This document shows positions 34,054 through 46,109 of a DNA stretch of 64,000 nucleotides, piece by piece (position 1 is the first letter of the stretch; each line of letters opens with the position of its first letter). The notes under the pieces are model-generated. The model had not been told where the DNA came from. It made no database searches and saw nothing but the letters and a program-made list of their open reading frames with translations. The position numbers and the translations under genes are program-made. The stretch is taken from the NCBI GenBank assembly GCA_000697665.1, contig KL197714.1, positions 662,728 to 726,727 of the forward strand, in the 5' to 3' direction. Source of the DNA: Jaapia argillacea MUCL 33604 (taxonomy: Eukaryota; Basidiomycota; Agaricomycetes; Jaapiales; Jaapiaceae).

Positions 34054-37000
34054 ATGGACTGTACCATAGAAGTAGATACTGGTACCACGGTGAATCTAAT
34101 CCCTGACTCTCCCACAGGTATCGGACTCGATAAAGCTTCACTAAAACAACTACGCACCCAAACTGCTGAGCAGTTCTGGTCTTCTATGAAAGAGCGTAAC
34201 CAAAAAGATCAACTCGCTATGCTTCGACGATGGACCCCCAGAGCCAGACGCTCGGAAGTCGCATCACCACAGATTATCAAGGAACTGATGTCCTCATCCG
34301 ACCCTGTGGAAGCTGTGGCTGAGTTGCGGGAACCTCGCAAGTATTGTTGGATTCGTAAAACCACTAAGAATCAGGGATTCGAGTTGGACGTTGACGTACG
34401 AATCAAGAACCTCCAGACTCAGGAAGTCTATTCTGAGAAAGCCCTGATAGATTCAGGCTGTACCTTCTCAGCAATCGATGCCGGATACGTCGATAAACTT
34501 GGTCTGGATACCATTGAATTTGCAAGGCCTGCGGCCGTTTATAATACCGACGGCACGCGTAATTCAACTTCCATCACTCGCTATTGCCAAGTCGAGCTGG
34601 AAATGTTCGGACACACGGAATCGATTTCCTTGTGCGTAACGACGCTGGCGCGTCATAACATCTTCATCGGATATGATTGGCTTACCAAGCATAATCCGGA
34701 TATCAACTGGATTGATAACACGCTCGTATTTAACCGCTGCCCTTCAGCTTGTGGGATGGTTCCGGCTCTTCTTCGCCGTGCGGATGTTGGCCACAGTCTG
34801 GGACTGGATTTGGTCGATTTCCCTGACGACGATGGTGGTGATCTGGAATCTCACCTTAAGAGGGGAGATAGAGTCTTTGTTACCCACTTTCGACCCAATT
34901 TTGCACGAGCCACTGGCACATTATCGACACAGTTGGCCATTGACACAGAAGCAAAACGTGAAAAGAAACACTGGAAAGAGATTGTATCTCCGCAATTTCA
35001 CGACTTCGTAGACGTCTTCACTAAGGAGGATTTTGAAAACACCCCTGACTCGCAGATCTGGGATCACGCCATAGAACTCAAGGCAGGTTCCAAACCCACG
35101 GACTGCAAATTATACCCACTATCGCCAAGCGAACAAAAGGAACTTGACGAGTTCCTGGAGGAGAACCTGAAAACTGGACGTATCAGACCCTCAAAATCGC
35201 CTATGGCTTCACCCTTCTTCTTTGTCAAAAAGAAGGATGGACGATTAAGACCGGTACAGGACTACCGAAAACTCAACGAGATGACGATCAAGAATCGCTA
35301 TCCACTTCCACTCATTGGAGAATTGTTCGATAAACTAAAAGACGCCAAATACTTCACGAAATTGGATGTTCACTGGGGATACAACAATATCCGCATCAAA
35401 GAAGGAGACGAATGGAAGGCAGCCTTTAGAACAAACTGAGGATTGTTCGAACCGCTGGTCATGTTCTTTGGGTTGACCAATTCCCCTGCCACGTTTCAGA
35501 CCATGATGAACGAAATATTTCGTGAATTAATCAATGAAGGACACGTCATCGTCTATATGGATGATATATTAATATTCACTAGGACTCTGGAGGAAAATCG
35601 CCGAGTCACTAGACGGGTTCTGGAGATTCTTCGGCAACATAAATTATACCTTAAACCAGAGAAATGCGAATTCGAGAAGGAAACCGTGGAATACTTAGGA
35701 CACATCATATCCATGGGACAAATCTCTCTTGACCCAGTCAAAGTTCAGGGAGTGCTCGGATGGCCTTTGCCGAAGTCCAAACGAGACGTTCAATCCTTCC
35801 TCGGTTTTTGCAACTTCTATCGACGTTTCATCAAAGGGTTCAGTGAGATCGCACGACCCTTGAATGATCTCACCGGTAAAACCGATTTCCGCTGGACGGA
35901 CAGTCAACAACAAGCTTTTGAAAAGCTCAAATCGGCGATCACCTCTACGCCCGTCCTTCATCATCCGACTAATACCGACAAGTATCGTGTAGAAACGGAT
36001 GCTTCCAACTATGCCGTAGGAGCCGTGCTCTCACAGCATCAAGAAGGAAAATGGGTTCCGATCGCTTTTATGTCCAAGTCCATGAATGATGCCGAACGAA
36101 ATTACGAAATATACAACAAGGAAATGCTCGCGATAATGAAAGCTCTCAGGGAATGGCGACACTATCTTCTCGGCGCAGAACAAGAGTTTGAAGTTCTTAC
36201 CGATCATCAAAACCTCACGTACTTCAGATCTCCGCAAAAACTCAATCAAAGACAAGCACATTGGTATACGGAATTAGCCGGATATCATTTTACTCTTCAA
36301 CACAAAGCCGGCAAGGAAAACACTAAAGCCGATCTGCTATCCCGTCGTATTGATCATGACGACGGAAGAGAGGATGACAATAAGGACATCACCATGCTAA
36401 AGCCACATTGGTTCCAACATTGGATGAGATCAAACGAGATCGTATTCGAAGGAAGTGACACCGCCATCTTGGGAATGATAAAACACGCAAGGAGGAAAAC
36501 AGATAAATCGGTGGAGATTGCTCTTCAAACAAAGAAGCCAGGCTTCGAGGAGCATGACGGAATAATAGAATGGAAAGATAGAATATACATACCGAAAGAC
36601 CTGACGATTCGCGAAGAAATCATTCGACACCATCACGACGTACCTGAAGCAGGACATCCTGGTGCCGCCAAAACGCATCAGTTGATCACACGAGATTATT
36701 GGTGGCCCATGATTCATCATGATGTCAAGAAGTACGTCGAAGGATGTGTTGATTGTCAACGCGCAAAACCTCGTCGAGGTGCTACACACGCTCCCTTACA
36801 CCCAAACCAAATACCAGATTCACCTGGAGAAATAATCGGGATCGATATCATTGGTCCACTACCCGTTTCCAAGGGATGTGATGCTCTTCTCGTCATCACT
36901 GATCACCTAGCCAAAAATATACGACTTCTTCCTATCACCACTGAGCTGTCCGCACAAGGAGTAGCTCGACTCTTTCGTGACAGATGGTGGTGCGAATTCG

Positions 37001-37971
37001 GATATCCCCGGAAAGTCGTTAGTGATCAAGGGACGCAGTTCGTGTCAAATTTCATGAAGGAGCTTCACAGCCTCATGGGAATTAGCATGAATCCATCCAC
37101 CGCATATCATCCGCAAACAAATGGACAAACCGAACGTGCAAATCAAGAGGTCGAGTTATACCTCCGCATTTTTGTCAATCACTTGCAGGATGATTGGTAC
37201 GATTGGATCTCTCAAGCTGAATTCGCATATAACAACAAACCCCACTCTACTACGGGATACTCTCCTTTCTATTTACTGTACGGACGACATCCCTGGACCG
37301 GAATCAATTACCGCCGAAAGGCAAACAACGAGTCAGTACAGGACTTTCACGATCGTATGCGTCGAACTTGGGACGACGCTAAGGCCGCAATGGCTAAAGC
37401 GCAAGAACAGATGAAACTATACTACGACCGAAAGAAGTCCGATTCGTATCAATTCAAGATTGGTGACATGGTCTGGTTGGAAGCCACGAATATTACGACA
37501 GATCGCCCGATGAAGAAGTTGGACGACAAACGATACGGCCCCTTTAAGATCATAAAACAACATGGATCCACTTACGAACTCGCTCTTCCCGTCGAATGGA
37601 AGAAACGACGTATCCACCCTGTCTTTAACGAAGCCTACTTCCGTCCTTACAAAAAAGGAGAATTCAAAAACCAGAAACAGCCTCCACCTCCGCCTACTAT
37701 TGTCCACGACGGCTCCGAACAAGAAATTGAAGCTCTCACTCAATACCGTGAACACAATGGTAGTATTCAATATATGGTAAAGTGGAAGGGACAACCTTCT
37801 GGGGATAATCAATGGATGGATTGGAAGTTCGTGAAGGAACAAAGGGAGGATTTAATGAAGAAGTTCCATTGGGAACATCCGGCGTATAGACCACCTGAAC
37901 GACTGATACTACGTTCTCTGCAAGTTCGGATGTTACCTGTTGACGTTTTAGACCTTAATGACGATCCATGA
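34054..37971 (+). pseudogene. pol region of the LTR element with C-terminal chromodomain
   Basis: In order: aspartic protease (ALIDSGCTFSAID), reverse transcriptase (with IVYMDDILIF), RNase H (VETDASNYAVGAVL), integrase with zinc-binding HHCC part (HHHDVPEAGHPGA and CVDCQRAK) and catalytic core (IGIDIIGPLP, VVSDQGTQF), then a chromodomain (IQYMVKWKGQPSGDNQWMDW). The chromodomain places it among chromoviruses, which target modified chromatin. Protease to chromodomain all read from one strand. The element as a whole is broken. Confidence 0.93.
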
Positions 37972-37997
37972 GGACATGGACCTTGAGAGGGGGGTAA

Positions 37998-38291
37998 TGT
38001 CACGTTCTTTTTACTTTTGATCACCTGACCTGTAGAACATTCGTTAGTATTCCGACCAGTAGCATTAAGATCTCAGTATGACGCCTTATGGTACCACGAA
38101 CTATTCTTAGGGTAGCCATGTAGTATATAAGCTTGTACCATCTTAATGCAAACTCCAGTCTTGAGCTGGTCTATTCCAAACCAGCCACTCCTGTGTGTCA
38201 TCGGTCGACCTCATTACTCCTTGATCGCTATTCGCACTCCTCATTCAGCGCTGCTGCTAGTCACATCCCTGGTTGTTGTTTGTTGCTGACA
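37998..38291 (+). repeat. 3' LTR
   Basis: 294 bp, same ends as the 5' LTR, preceded by a purine tract (GAGAGGGGGGTAA) that fits a polypurine tract, and followed by the second TGGTT target copy. Confidence 0.95.
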
Positions 38292-39879
38292 TGGTTCCCA
38301 TCAGGAAACCTAACCCTCATTTCTCGTTTATAGCGGAAGCGTTGGTCGGTATCAAAGATACTCTTCTTGATGGTAAGCTTCGTCATATGTTTGCAGTCTA
38401 CTCTCATATCTGACCTCACCACCTCTTCAGGTCCGATATTGTGGCGACGCGGTGGTTATGTGAGTCAGCTCAGTCACTCCCATGGCCGTGCCCAAAATGT
38501 TGATGTCTTATCGCAGTGCCGTACTTGGAGGTAAGGTATATATTCTCTGGTTGGCCTTTAGTTTATAAAATTGAATTGTTTGCTCTTGAGTTTTCTTCAG
38601 CGAAGCATCCACTGCGGAGGTCTGTGAAAATCTCGCCGTTCCAATCCATAAACTGATTTTTCTTGTAGATGTGAGTCAGGTGGATCTAGTGCCGAATGTT
38701 ACAGCTGAAGATCGACATTCCGCCGTGGTCATACTTTCCTGTTAGATGTACGTCTCCCTTCCTCATGATAGCTGTATCATTCTCACGCAACTGCCAACTC
38801 TTCAGGTAAAAGCTTGATCATCTTCCAAGGAATTGCAAGCACGTTGATTGTCTGGCTAGTACAAAGTATGTCCCCATCCGGAATTCATCATTCCAATCCT
38901 GACTTCTCTTCCCGAAAGCCCTCATGCAATTTCGGATATATGCTCAATATAATCGCTCTCCGCTGATCTCAATCGTTCTATTTTCCTGCTTTTTTATCCA
39001 GGTGGTTGTCGTTGCCGCTTTCTTAGTATTTGGCATCCGTGAATTCGAGGGTCAGCTTCTTACTCTTCCACCATGCTGTCCTATTCTAATCTCCCTGAAT
39101 TCATAGTTACGGCCTCCCCCGCCCCCGCCATCAAATTCTGTACGATCATGCGGGTCCCATCCTTCCTTTACGGCCTCTGGATCCCTATCATAACATTCGA
39201 ATCCATTCTTTTCACCCTCGCTCTCTACAAAAGTGCATGCCGTTTTTGCAGCACAGTGCCTGGCGGCTGGACGGGCGTCAGTTAGTTGGACGTGATGATC
39301 AGGGACAGTGTGCTCTACTTTTTCGTGTAGGTCACGAGCTCAACCTCAATCGAATTCAAACTAGACAACTGTTTTTTGTACCTGTCCAGGACATTCGCTG
39401 CATATCTTACGAACGCTGTGGTTTGGTTCGCTCTGCCTGTTCGTATATTCTCCCTCGTTCACGCAATGTTAATTCTGACAATAATCATATCACAGCCCCA
39501 GTGGATCGAGATCACCGAAGCCTTCAGTCTAAGTCTTACTTGTATTATGGGTTGCCACCTTCTTCTCAATCTGTTGGGTGCTTATTACGACGAAGATGGC
39601 TTGTCTTCTTCCGGGACATCCAACATCGAATTCCAGCTGAGAAGGCTGCACGTATCCAGGACTGTGTCGCTTACCCCGAACGTTGGAGCCGATGGCATCA
39701 GGGGAGATTATGGAGAGACGGGTAGACGGCCAAATGATGAGGCTTATGAGTTATCGTGGATGTGGGATCAGGCGACAGGGAGGGTAGATGAGGAGGAGTC
39801 GATAGCTGCCTCCGTTGTTCTGTAAGAAACTACACATTCTACTTTCCTAAATCCACATACTTGATTCTTCAATACATAC

Positions 39880-40454
39880 CAGGAGGAGGGGCGGGGCAGA
39901 GGGGAAAACGGGCGGACATCCGAACCACTTACCAGCACCGTTACGAGGTTTCAAGGAAGGTTACCACCTAGCACAACCCGACGCCCACCCACCACCCCTT
40001 CCCACTCTCCTTTTCATCATAATAACTACACACGGACATGGATCGACGAGATCTTCGGGGAGTCTACACCTCGCTCCTGGTCAACCACTCGCCAAAACCG
40101 TTATAGTCGGTGGGGTGGGCCGGTTGGGTATTGGGACCACCTTCGTCATCATCTTCCGCATCCAATTCACAGCGTGGTTCGATTACTCAACCTCAAGGAA
40201 ACCTGATCATCACGTACAGACTCGACTTTATCTTTACTTGCTCCACCTTTTGAACCACGATTAGGATTATCAACACATACGAGATCTTCTACGCTTCCTT
40301 TGCCTCTTCCTGGGGTACAGAATGGGGGGAGGAGCGATAGGCAGAGTCATTCGCACTGGCATATGTTGTTGTTGACGCGTGTGCAGTGGGATGGGCCTGG
40401 TCGAGTGGTAGGGAGTGAGGGCGGGGGTGGGGGAAAGATGGACTTGGTGGGTGT
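39880..40454 (+). pseudogene. fragment of gene C 3' half
   Basis: Follows D2 as the equivalent fragments follow D1, D3 and D4. It shows the ACGAGGTTTCAAGGAAGGTTACC block, the Ser-rich segment and the GTAGGGAGTGAGGGCGGG-like stretch. Multiple indels make it non-coding. It ends in an abrupt join to ENP2-derived sequence. Confidence 0.75.
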
Positions 40455-40690
40455 GGAGGAGGATAGCGACAGTAGTGAGGATGAGGGTGAGTTGCTTTGT
40501 AGTACCTTTGATGGACGGTTGGACCCCTCTTTGCTGATTTATTTCTTGATCAGACCTAAGACGTGGGAATGGTCCTCAGATCCCACGTACACGTCGTCTA
40601 AACGAGAACCAAAGGAAACCCCAACCTCAAAACAAAGTCGAGTGGTTGGTCCCTGAGCTGGGTACCTTCTTCTTCGTCGGCTAGAGGGGT
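40455..40690 (+). pseudogene. ENP2 3' fragment fused to the gene C fragment
   Basis: This matches the minus-strand ENP2 sequence from the acidic end of exon 4 (EEDSDSSEDD), through the intron, into exon 5 (ATCCCACGTACACGTCGTC block). After a deletion it continues with the GGGTACCTTCTTCTTC block. Because the intron is included, the copy was made from DNA, not from mRNA. The local open frame (40300-40656) that runs across the join is a chimera with no sign of selection. Confidence 0.8.
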
Positions 40691-40829
40691 ATGAGGAGCC
40701 CAAGTGGTGACCAGGGGTTATACTCTATGTAACCTGAATCACTCGCTGTGTATCTATCCATCTATCTATCTCAGAAGAGTGACCGACTGTGACCAGATCA
40801 AATTTGCGTTCAGCGTTCAACTCTGTTCA

Positions 40830-41250
40830 ACTGTGGCTTGGCCAGTTCTTTAGAACTGGCAGTTTAAATTCCTCCTCGGGACCACGCCGTGTGTCTATAT
40901 CTTTTATGCATCTGTCGCACTACTTTGAATCATAGCTGTAAGTGGTTCACAGTCAAATCTAACAATCGACGTCCACAGCGCATGAGCTCAACACGTCAAC
41001 GTTACGCAGATATCTGAACGACAGCGGTCATCCGATATCCCAGTGATGACGGTGACGGAGCCACCAGGATGGTGGAAACCCACACCCACCACCCACCATG
41101 CCATCCTACCACCCGAAATATGGCTCTCGATATTCCATCATGCAACCGCAGTTCCTCAAGCCCTGGACACAGACTTCCGAGATCCCTTTGAGCTGCCTTC
41201 TCCATCATCGAGCAAGCAAGTTTGGAGGAGTGTGTATGACTCGCTCGTCA
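40830..41250 (+). pseudogene. F-box-like copy FB, 5' fragment
   Basis: The conserved F-box 5' flank (40830-41045) is followed by the start MTVTEPPGWWKP (ATG 41046), the F-box motif LPPEIWLSIFHHAT and then SKQVWRSVYDSLV. At 41250/41251 the homology jumps directly into the coiled-coil part of gene C. All of the LRR part is missing. Confidence 0.85.
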
Positions 41251-42300
41251 GAGGTTGGAAGGCAGCGGGGGTGTTATTGAGGGGTTGGAGGAGAAGTTAA
41301 GGGAGGTGGAGAGGGAGGTTGAGAAAGTTGAGAGAGGGGAGAATGGAGATGAGGAAGGGGGGGGGAGTGGGGGGGATGAGGTGAGATTAGGGTTGGGTGA
41401 GAGGAGGGAGGAACGGGAGGTGCTTTTGCACCAACAGCAGCAGCAGGGAGTAGGAGGAGCGGGATAGAGGAGAAGAACGGGTGGTCATCCGAACCACTTA
41501 CCAGCACATACGAGGTTTCAAGGAAGGTTACCACCCGGTATAATCCAACGTCCACCCACCACCCATTCCCATTCTCCTTTTCACCATACCAATAGACACG
41601 GACATGGATCGACGAGATCGTCAGGGAGCATACACCTCGCTCCTGGTCAACCACTCGCCAAAACCATAGTCAGTGGTGGTGGTGGTGGTGGTGGTGCGGG
41701 TGGGCGTGTTGGGATCACCTTCTTCGTCGTCTTCGGCGTCTACTTCACAGCTTGGTTCGACCACTCAACCTCAAGGCACACAATCATCACCTACAACCTC
41801 CACTCTATCTTCGCTTGCTCCTCCATTCGAACCATGGTTGGCCCTTGCTTCACACACGAGGTCTTCTACGCTTCCTTTACCTCCTGCGCTTCTTTTGGGG
41901 AGGAGCGAGGGCCAGAGTCATGCGCATTCACAGTCGTTGACGTGAGGTGAACCTGATCGAGTCGTAGGATCTGGGAGCGGAGGAGGGGGGAAGGGGGAGT
42001 TGGGGGGTGGGACGCCGTTGAACCCTGCTAGTGTGCTGTTTACTCCTAGAGGTGTTATTGGTGTTGGGGTTGGGGGGAGGGGGAGGGGGGAGAGGGAGAA
42101 GGGGGTATAGGGAGGTTGGTTGGGGAGTTGAGGAGGAGGGGTTGGGAAGAGGACGTTTGGATTATTTGTTCGCAAATGGAGGGGGGTATGGGGGAACCTA
42201 ATGTATTGCATCTCGAAGCAAGTATATATTCTTACAATGTATCGACAGTTTGAATATTTATTTGGAGTGGTTGTGAATCTAGTGTTGGTCGTGTGCTCAT
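41251..42300 (+). pseudogene. gene C 3' half, truncated copy
   Basis: This starts within the coiled-coil coding part of gene C (equivalent to about 24000) and runs to the gene end and 3' flank. A local stop follows the Gln tract (GVGGAG then TAG), and other small changes break the frame. Its 3' flank leads into the D3 spacer exactly as C1 leads into D1. Confidence 0.8.
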
Positions 42301-43062
42301 TGAATGGCCTTGAATCGCTCAACGTGGAACCAGGAAGCCGAGGCCTCTTCATTACTTTTACGTCGTTTACCTTCAGGTTGCCGTTCCCCTGGTATCTCCC
42401 TCGCCTTTTGGCTCGGTGTTCACAATCTAGTAGCCCATGACTTCGCTGCAGAAATTTAGCCCTCGAGGCCTCTGGCGCGTGGATATATATCGTGCTCTAC
42501 TATAAACGGATTGCTCGCTATCAACTTTCGTACGAGAGTCAGAGACGCCGTTCCAAGTCTAATTTTGCTCAAACCTTTAATCTGAATTGAAGGCGGTACG
42601 GTGTGACGTCATCCGGAGAATTCAGAATTACTGTATATTTAATCGGCCCTCACTGAACTTGCTAACCAGTCTACCAGAGGATAGACGTGACCATACTCTG
42701 TCGACCAAAAAACCGGGTCAAGCAGTGCACTATGGTGAGTTTGGTATTCAATCGGCCTTCCATGTATCATGGATCACGTCCATGTTTAAGTGGCACTTTA
42801 TTAGATCAGGGTTGATTGCACTGCCAGTGCGGCGTGGCGAGGTTTAGTCCAATCGGCGGCGACTGTAGACGCGTCGCGACGAGCCGCCTGCTTGAGGCTA
42901 ATTGTACTTGACAGTTATAATAGATTCACCGCAGACTCGGACCCCTCATTTCATGCGATGTTAGAGCCTCGCATTAATACTGGAACAACTCGTTCATCTC
43001 CAACCTGTGATCCCTCATATCCTGGTATTCTGCTCCGGTCAAGTTGGATCCGGTAACCCATC
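42301..43062. other. duplicated spacer between gene C copy and gene D3
   Basis: Shares the conserved blocks described for 24825-25678 (CATTACTTTTACGTCGT, CATGTTTAAGTGGCACTT, CAAGTTGGATCCGGT). About 100 bases near 42465-42570 (CTACTATAAACGGATTGCTC and around) are not in the first spacer. No gene seen. Confidence 0.55.
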
Positions 43063-44946
43063 ATGGCTGCTGAGACTCAGGCACTGGCTGGTCTGGTGGG
43101 GCATATCAATCTGACTCGGAGTTGCCAGCGTACGTGAAGATTTGTTTCGATCTCCCATTCAGAGTGGATTTACAGCTTCGCTCTCCCAGTCGCTGCCGCT
43201 CTCATCGTTGTCTATGACCATGGTAAGTACCTGTCTTTGGAACTGGAAGTCAAGAAACCCTGACTGGACATTGATTTTTTTAGTCACCACGTTCGACCAA
43301 GAGGTGAATATCCCACTCATTCGTTCCCGGCGTGTTATATGCGTCTGATTTATTGCGATCCCTTCAGGTTGAATTGATATGGGTGGGTTATGAATTTCAC
43401 CGATCGTTGTGGTTCCCATCAGTAATCCTAACCCTTATTTCTCGTTTATAGCGGAGGCGTTGGTCGATATCGAAGATACTCTTCTTGATGGTAAGCTTCG
43501 TCATACGTTTGTAGGCTAGTCTCACATCTGACCTCACCATCATCTCTTCAGATCCGATATTTTGGCAACGCGGTGATTATGTGAGTTAGCTCATCTCATA
43601 ACCGTGTCCAAAATATTGATATCTTATCGCAGTGCCGTATTTGGAAGTCAGGCATTTATTCTCTGGTCGGCCTTAACATATAATATTGAGTTGTTCGCTC
43701 TTCAGTCTTCTTCAGCGAAGCATCCACTGCCGAGGTCTGTGGAAATGCCGTCGTTTCAATTCATAAACTGATTTTTCTTGCAGATGTGAGTCAGGTGGAT
43801 CTGGTGCCGAACGCTACAGCTGAAGATCGACATTCCGCTGTGGTCATACTCTCCTGTTAGATGTATGTCTCACTTCCCCATGATGGCTGTATCGTTCTCA
43901 CACACCTGCCAACTCATCAGGTAAAGGTTTGTTGATCTTTCAAGGAGCTGCAAGCACGTTGATTGTCTGGCTAGTACAAAGTATGTCCTCATCCGGAAAT
44001 TCATCATTCCAATCCTAACTTCTCTTTTTGAAAGTCCTCATGCAATTTCGAATATATGCTCTATATGATCGCTCTCGGCTGATCTCAATCCTTCTTCTTT
44101 CCTGCTTTTTCATCCAGGCTGTTGTCATCGCCGTTTTCTTGGTATTTGACTTCCGTGAATTGGAGGGTCAGCTTATTCTTCCACCATGCTGTCGCATTCT
44201 AATCTCCCTCAATTCCTAGTTACGGCCACCCCCGCCCCTGCCATCAAATTCTGTACGATTGCGCGGGCCCCATCCTTCCTTTATGGCCTCTGGATTCCTA
44301 TTATGACATTCGAATCCATTCTTTTCGCCCTCGCTCTCTACAAAAGTGCATGCCGTTTTCGCAGCACAGTGCCCGACGGCTGGACGGGCGTGAGTCTGTT
44401 GGACGTGATGATCCGGGACAGCGTGCTCTACTTTTTCGTGTAGGTCACCATCTCAGTCTCAATCGCATTTCAACAGGACAACAGGTTTTTTAACATGTGC
44501 AGGACATTCGCTGCGTATCTTATGAATGCTGTGGTTTGGTTCGCTCTGCCTGTTCGTATATTCTCCCTCGTTCACATCACATTAATTCTGATAAAATCAT
44601 ATCACAGCCCGAGTGGATAGAGATCACCGAAGCCTTCAGTATAAGTCTTACTTGTATCATGGGTTGCCACCTTCTCCTCAATCTGCTGGGTGCTTATTTC
44701 GGCGAAGATGGATTGTCTTCCTCCGGGCCCTCCATGCCATCCAACATGGAAATCCAGTTGAGAAGGCTGCGCGTGTCCAGAGCCGTATCGCTTATGCCGA
44801 ACATTGGACTTGATAGCATCAGGGAAGATTATGGAGAGACGGGTAGACGGCCAAATGATGAGGCTTATGAGTTGTCGTGGAGGTGGGATCAGGCGACAGG
44901 GAGGGTAGATGAGGAGGAGTTGACAGCTGCCTCCGTCATTCTGTAA
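43063..44946 (+). CDS. gene D copy 3: DUF6533 multi-pass membrane protein
   Basis: ATG 43063 (MAAETQALAGLVGHINL). The splice path matches the other copies: ALPVAAALIVVYDHVTTFD, EVELIW, then RRRWSISKILFLM and IRYFGNAVI. Later exons carry LLLSCFFIQAVVIAVFLVF, YGLWIPIMTFESILFALAL and LTCIMGCHLLLNLLGAY, with a tail ending TAASVIL. A short N-terminal intron with acceptor at ..CCATTCAG restores the DUF6533 frame (QQWIYSFALPV). No stop was found in the exons I could assign, but middle exons are uncertain. Of the four copies this and D4 look the most likely to be functional. Confidence 0.72.
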
Positions 44947-44989
44947 GAAACTACATATTCTACCTTCCTAGATCCACATGATTCTTCAA

Positions 44990-45310
44990 CACACACCAGG
45001 AGGACAAGCGGGGCAGAGGGGGAAACGGGCGGACATCCGAACCACTTACCAGCACACACAAGGTTTCAAGGAGGGTGACCACCTGGTATAATCCAATGCG
45101 CACCCACCACCCATTCCCATTCTCCTTTTCATCATAATAATAGACACAGGCGTGGATCGACGATATCTTCGGGGAGTATACACTTCAGGCTCGCTCCTAG
45201 TCAACCACTCGCCAAAACCATTTTATAGTCCGCGGGGGCAGTGGGGCGGGGGGTAATTGGGATCACCTTCACTCCGTCATCATCTTCCACATCCAATTCA
45301 CATGCGTACC
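44990..45310 (+). pseudogene. fragment of gene C 3' half
   Basis: Short degraded match (GGCGGACATCCGAACCACTTACCAGCAC-type block onward, then the GGTTTCAAGGAGG block). It lies between D3 and the F-box copy FC, as in the other cassettes. Confidence 0.7.
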
Positions 45311-46109
45311 CTGGCGTGCGTCGTAGAGACTGGCTTCGAGTCTGATCTAAGACGAATTCCAGTAACGTAAATCACTCAGAAGGGTGATAACCACGTTGTT
45401 TGCGTTCAACTTTCAACTGCGGCTTGGCAGGTTCTTCAAGACTGGCAGTTTAAATTCCTCGTCGGGACCACGCCGTGCGACTATATCTTTTATGCATCTG
45501 TCGCAATACTTTGAATCGTAGCAGTAAGTGGTTCACTGTTAAATTTCATAATCGACGTCCCCCGCGCATGAGCTCAACACGTCGACGTTTGATTGCGCAG
45601 ACATTCAAACGGCAGCGCTCATCCGATATCCCAGTGATGACGGTGACGGAGCCACCAGGATGGTGGAAACCCAAACCCGCCGCCCACCATGCCATCCTAC
45701 CCCCCGAAATATGGCTCTCGATATTCCGTCATGCGACTGCAGTTCCTCAAGCCCTGGACACAGACTTCCGAGATCCCTTCGAGCTACCCTCTCCATCGTC
45801 GAGTAAACAAGTTGGGAGGAGTGTGTATGACTCGCTCATCACCAAGCGATATTTAGTCAGGGTCTGTAAAGATTGGTAACAGCTGGCATCGAGATTTCTT
45901 TACCGAGAAGTCGTCATCGGTCGAGGACGTACCCTGGTATCATTGCGATCCACTTTGCTAGAGTCTCAGAGGAGAGCAGAGGAAGCACGAGCTGCAGGAG
46001 AGGATATTCGGTCTCTGGGATGGTACACACTTCGTTTCGAACTCGCAACCAGACAGTGCACCAGTCTTAAAGACATGTCCCCACTCTCGGAACTATTGGA
46101 ACTAACCGA

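Larger units (their letters stand above)
29965..38291 (+). mobile_element. Ty3/gypsy LTR retrotransposon of the chromovirus group
   Basis: A complete-length element bounded by 294-bp LTRs (29965-30258 and 37998-38291) and a 5-bp target duplication TGGTT (29960-29964, 38292-38296). Internally it has leader open frames, a gag region with a zinc knuckle, and a pol region ordered protease, reverse transcriptase, RNase H, integrase, chromodomain. I saw only one difference between the LTRs, so the insertion is very young. It is nevertheless broken, with about two interruptions in the coding regions, and a 590-base assembly gap hides part of the leader. It is nested inside an intron of gene D copy 2, in the same orientation. 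Confidence 0.95.
29614..39825 (+). pseudogene. gene D copy 2 (DUF6533), split by an LTR element in an intron
   Basis: The 5' part (ATG 29614, MAAEETPLAGLVGQINL, then the VAAAL..VYDHG region to about 29930) and the 3' part (38297-39825) are both close to D1. The LTR element lies between them in the intron that follows EVELIW. The 3' part resumes with RKRWSVSKILFLM and continues through the same membrane helices to a tail ending IAASVVL. One coding exon near 39280 has a TAG where the other copies have a Leu codon (GVS then stop). This copy is therefore probably a pseudogene independent of the insertion. Confidence 0.8.

Noticed and set aside
31841-36789. Minus-strand frames inside the LTR element
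   Set aside because: Shadows of the element's own coding regions on the plus strand.
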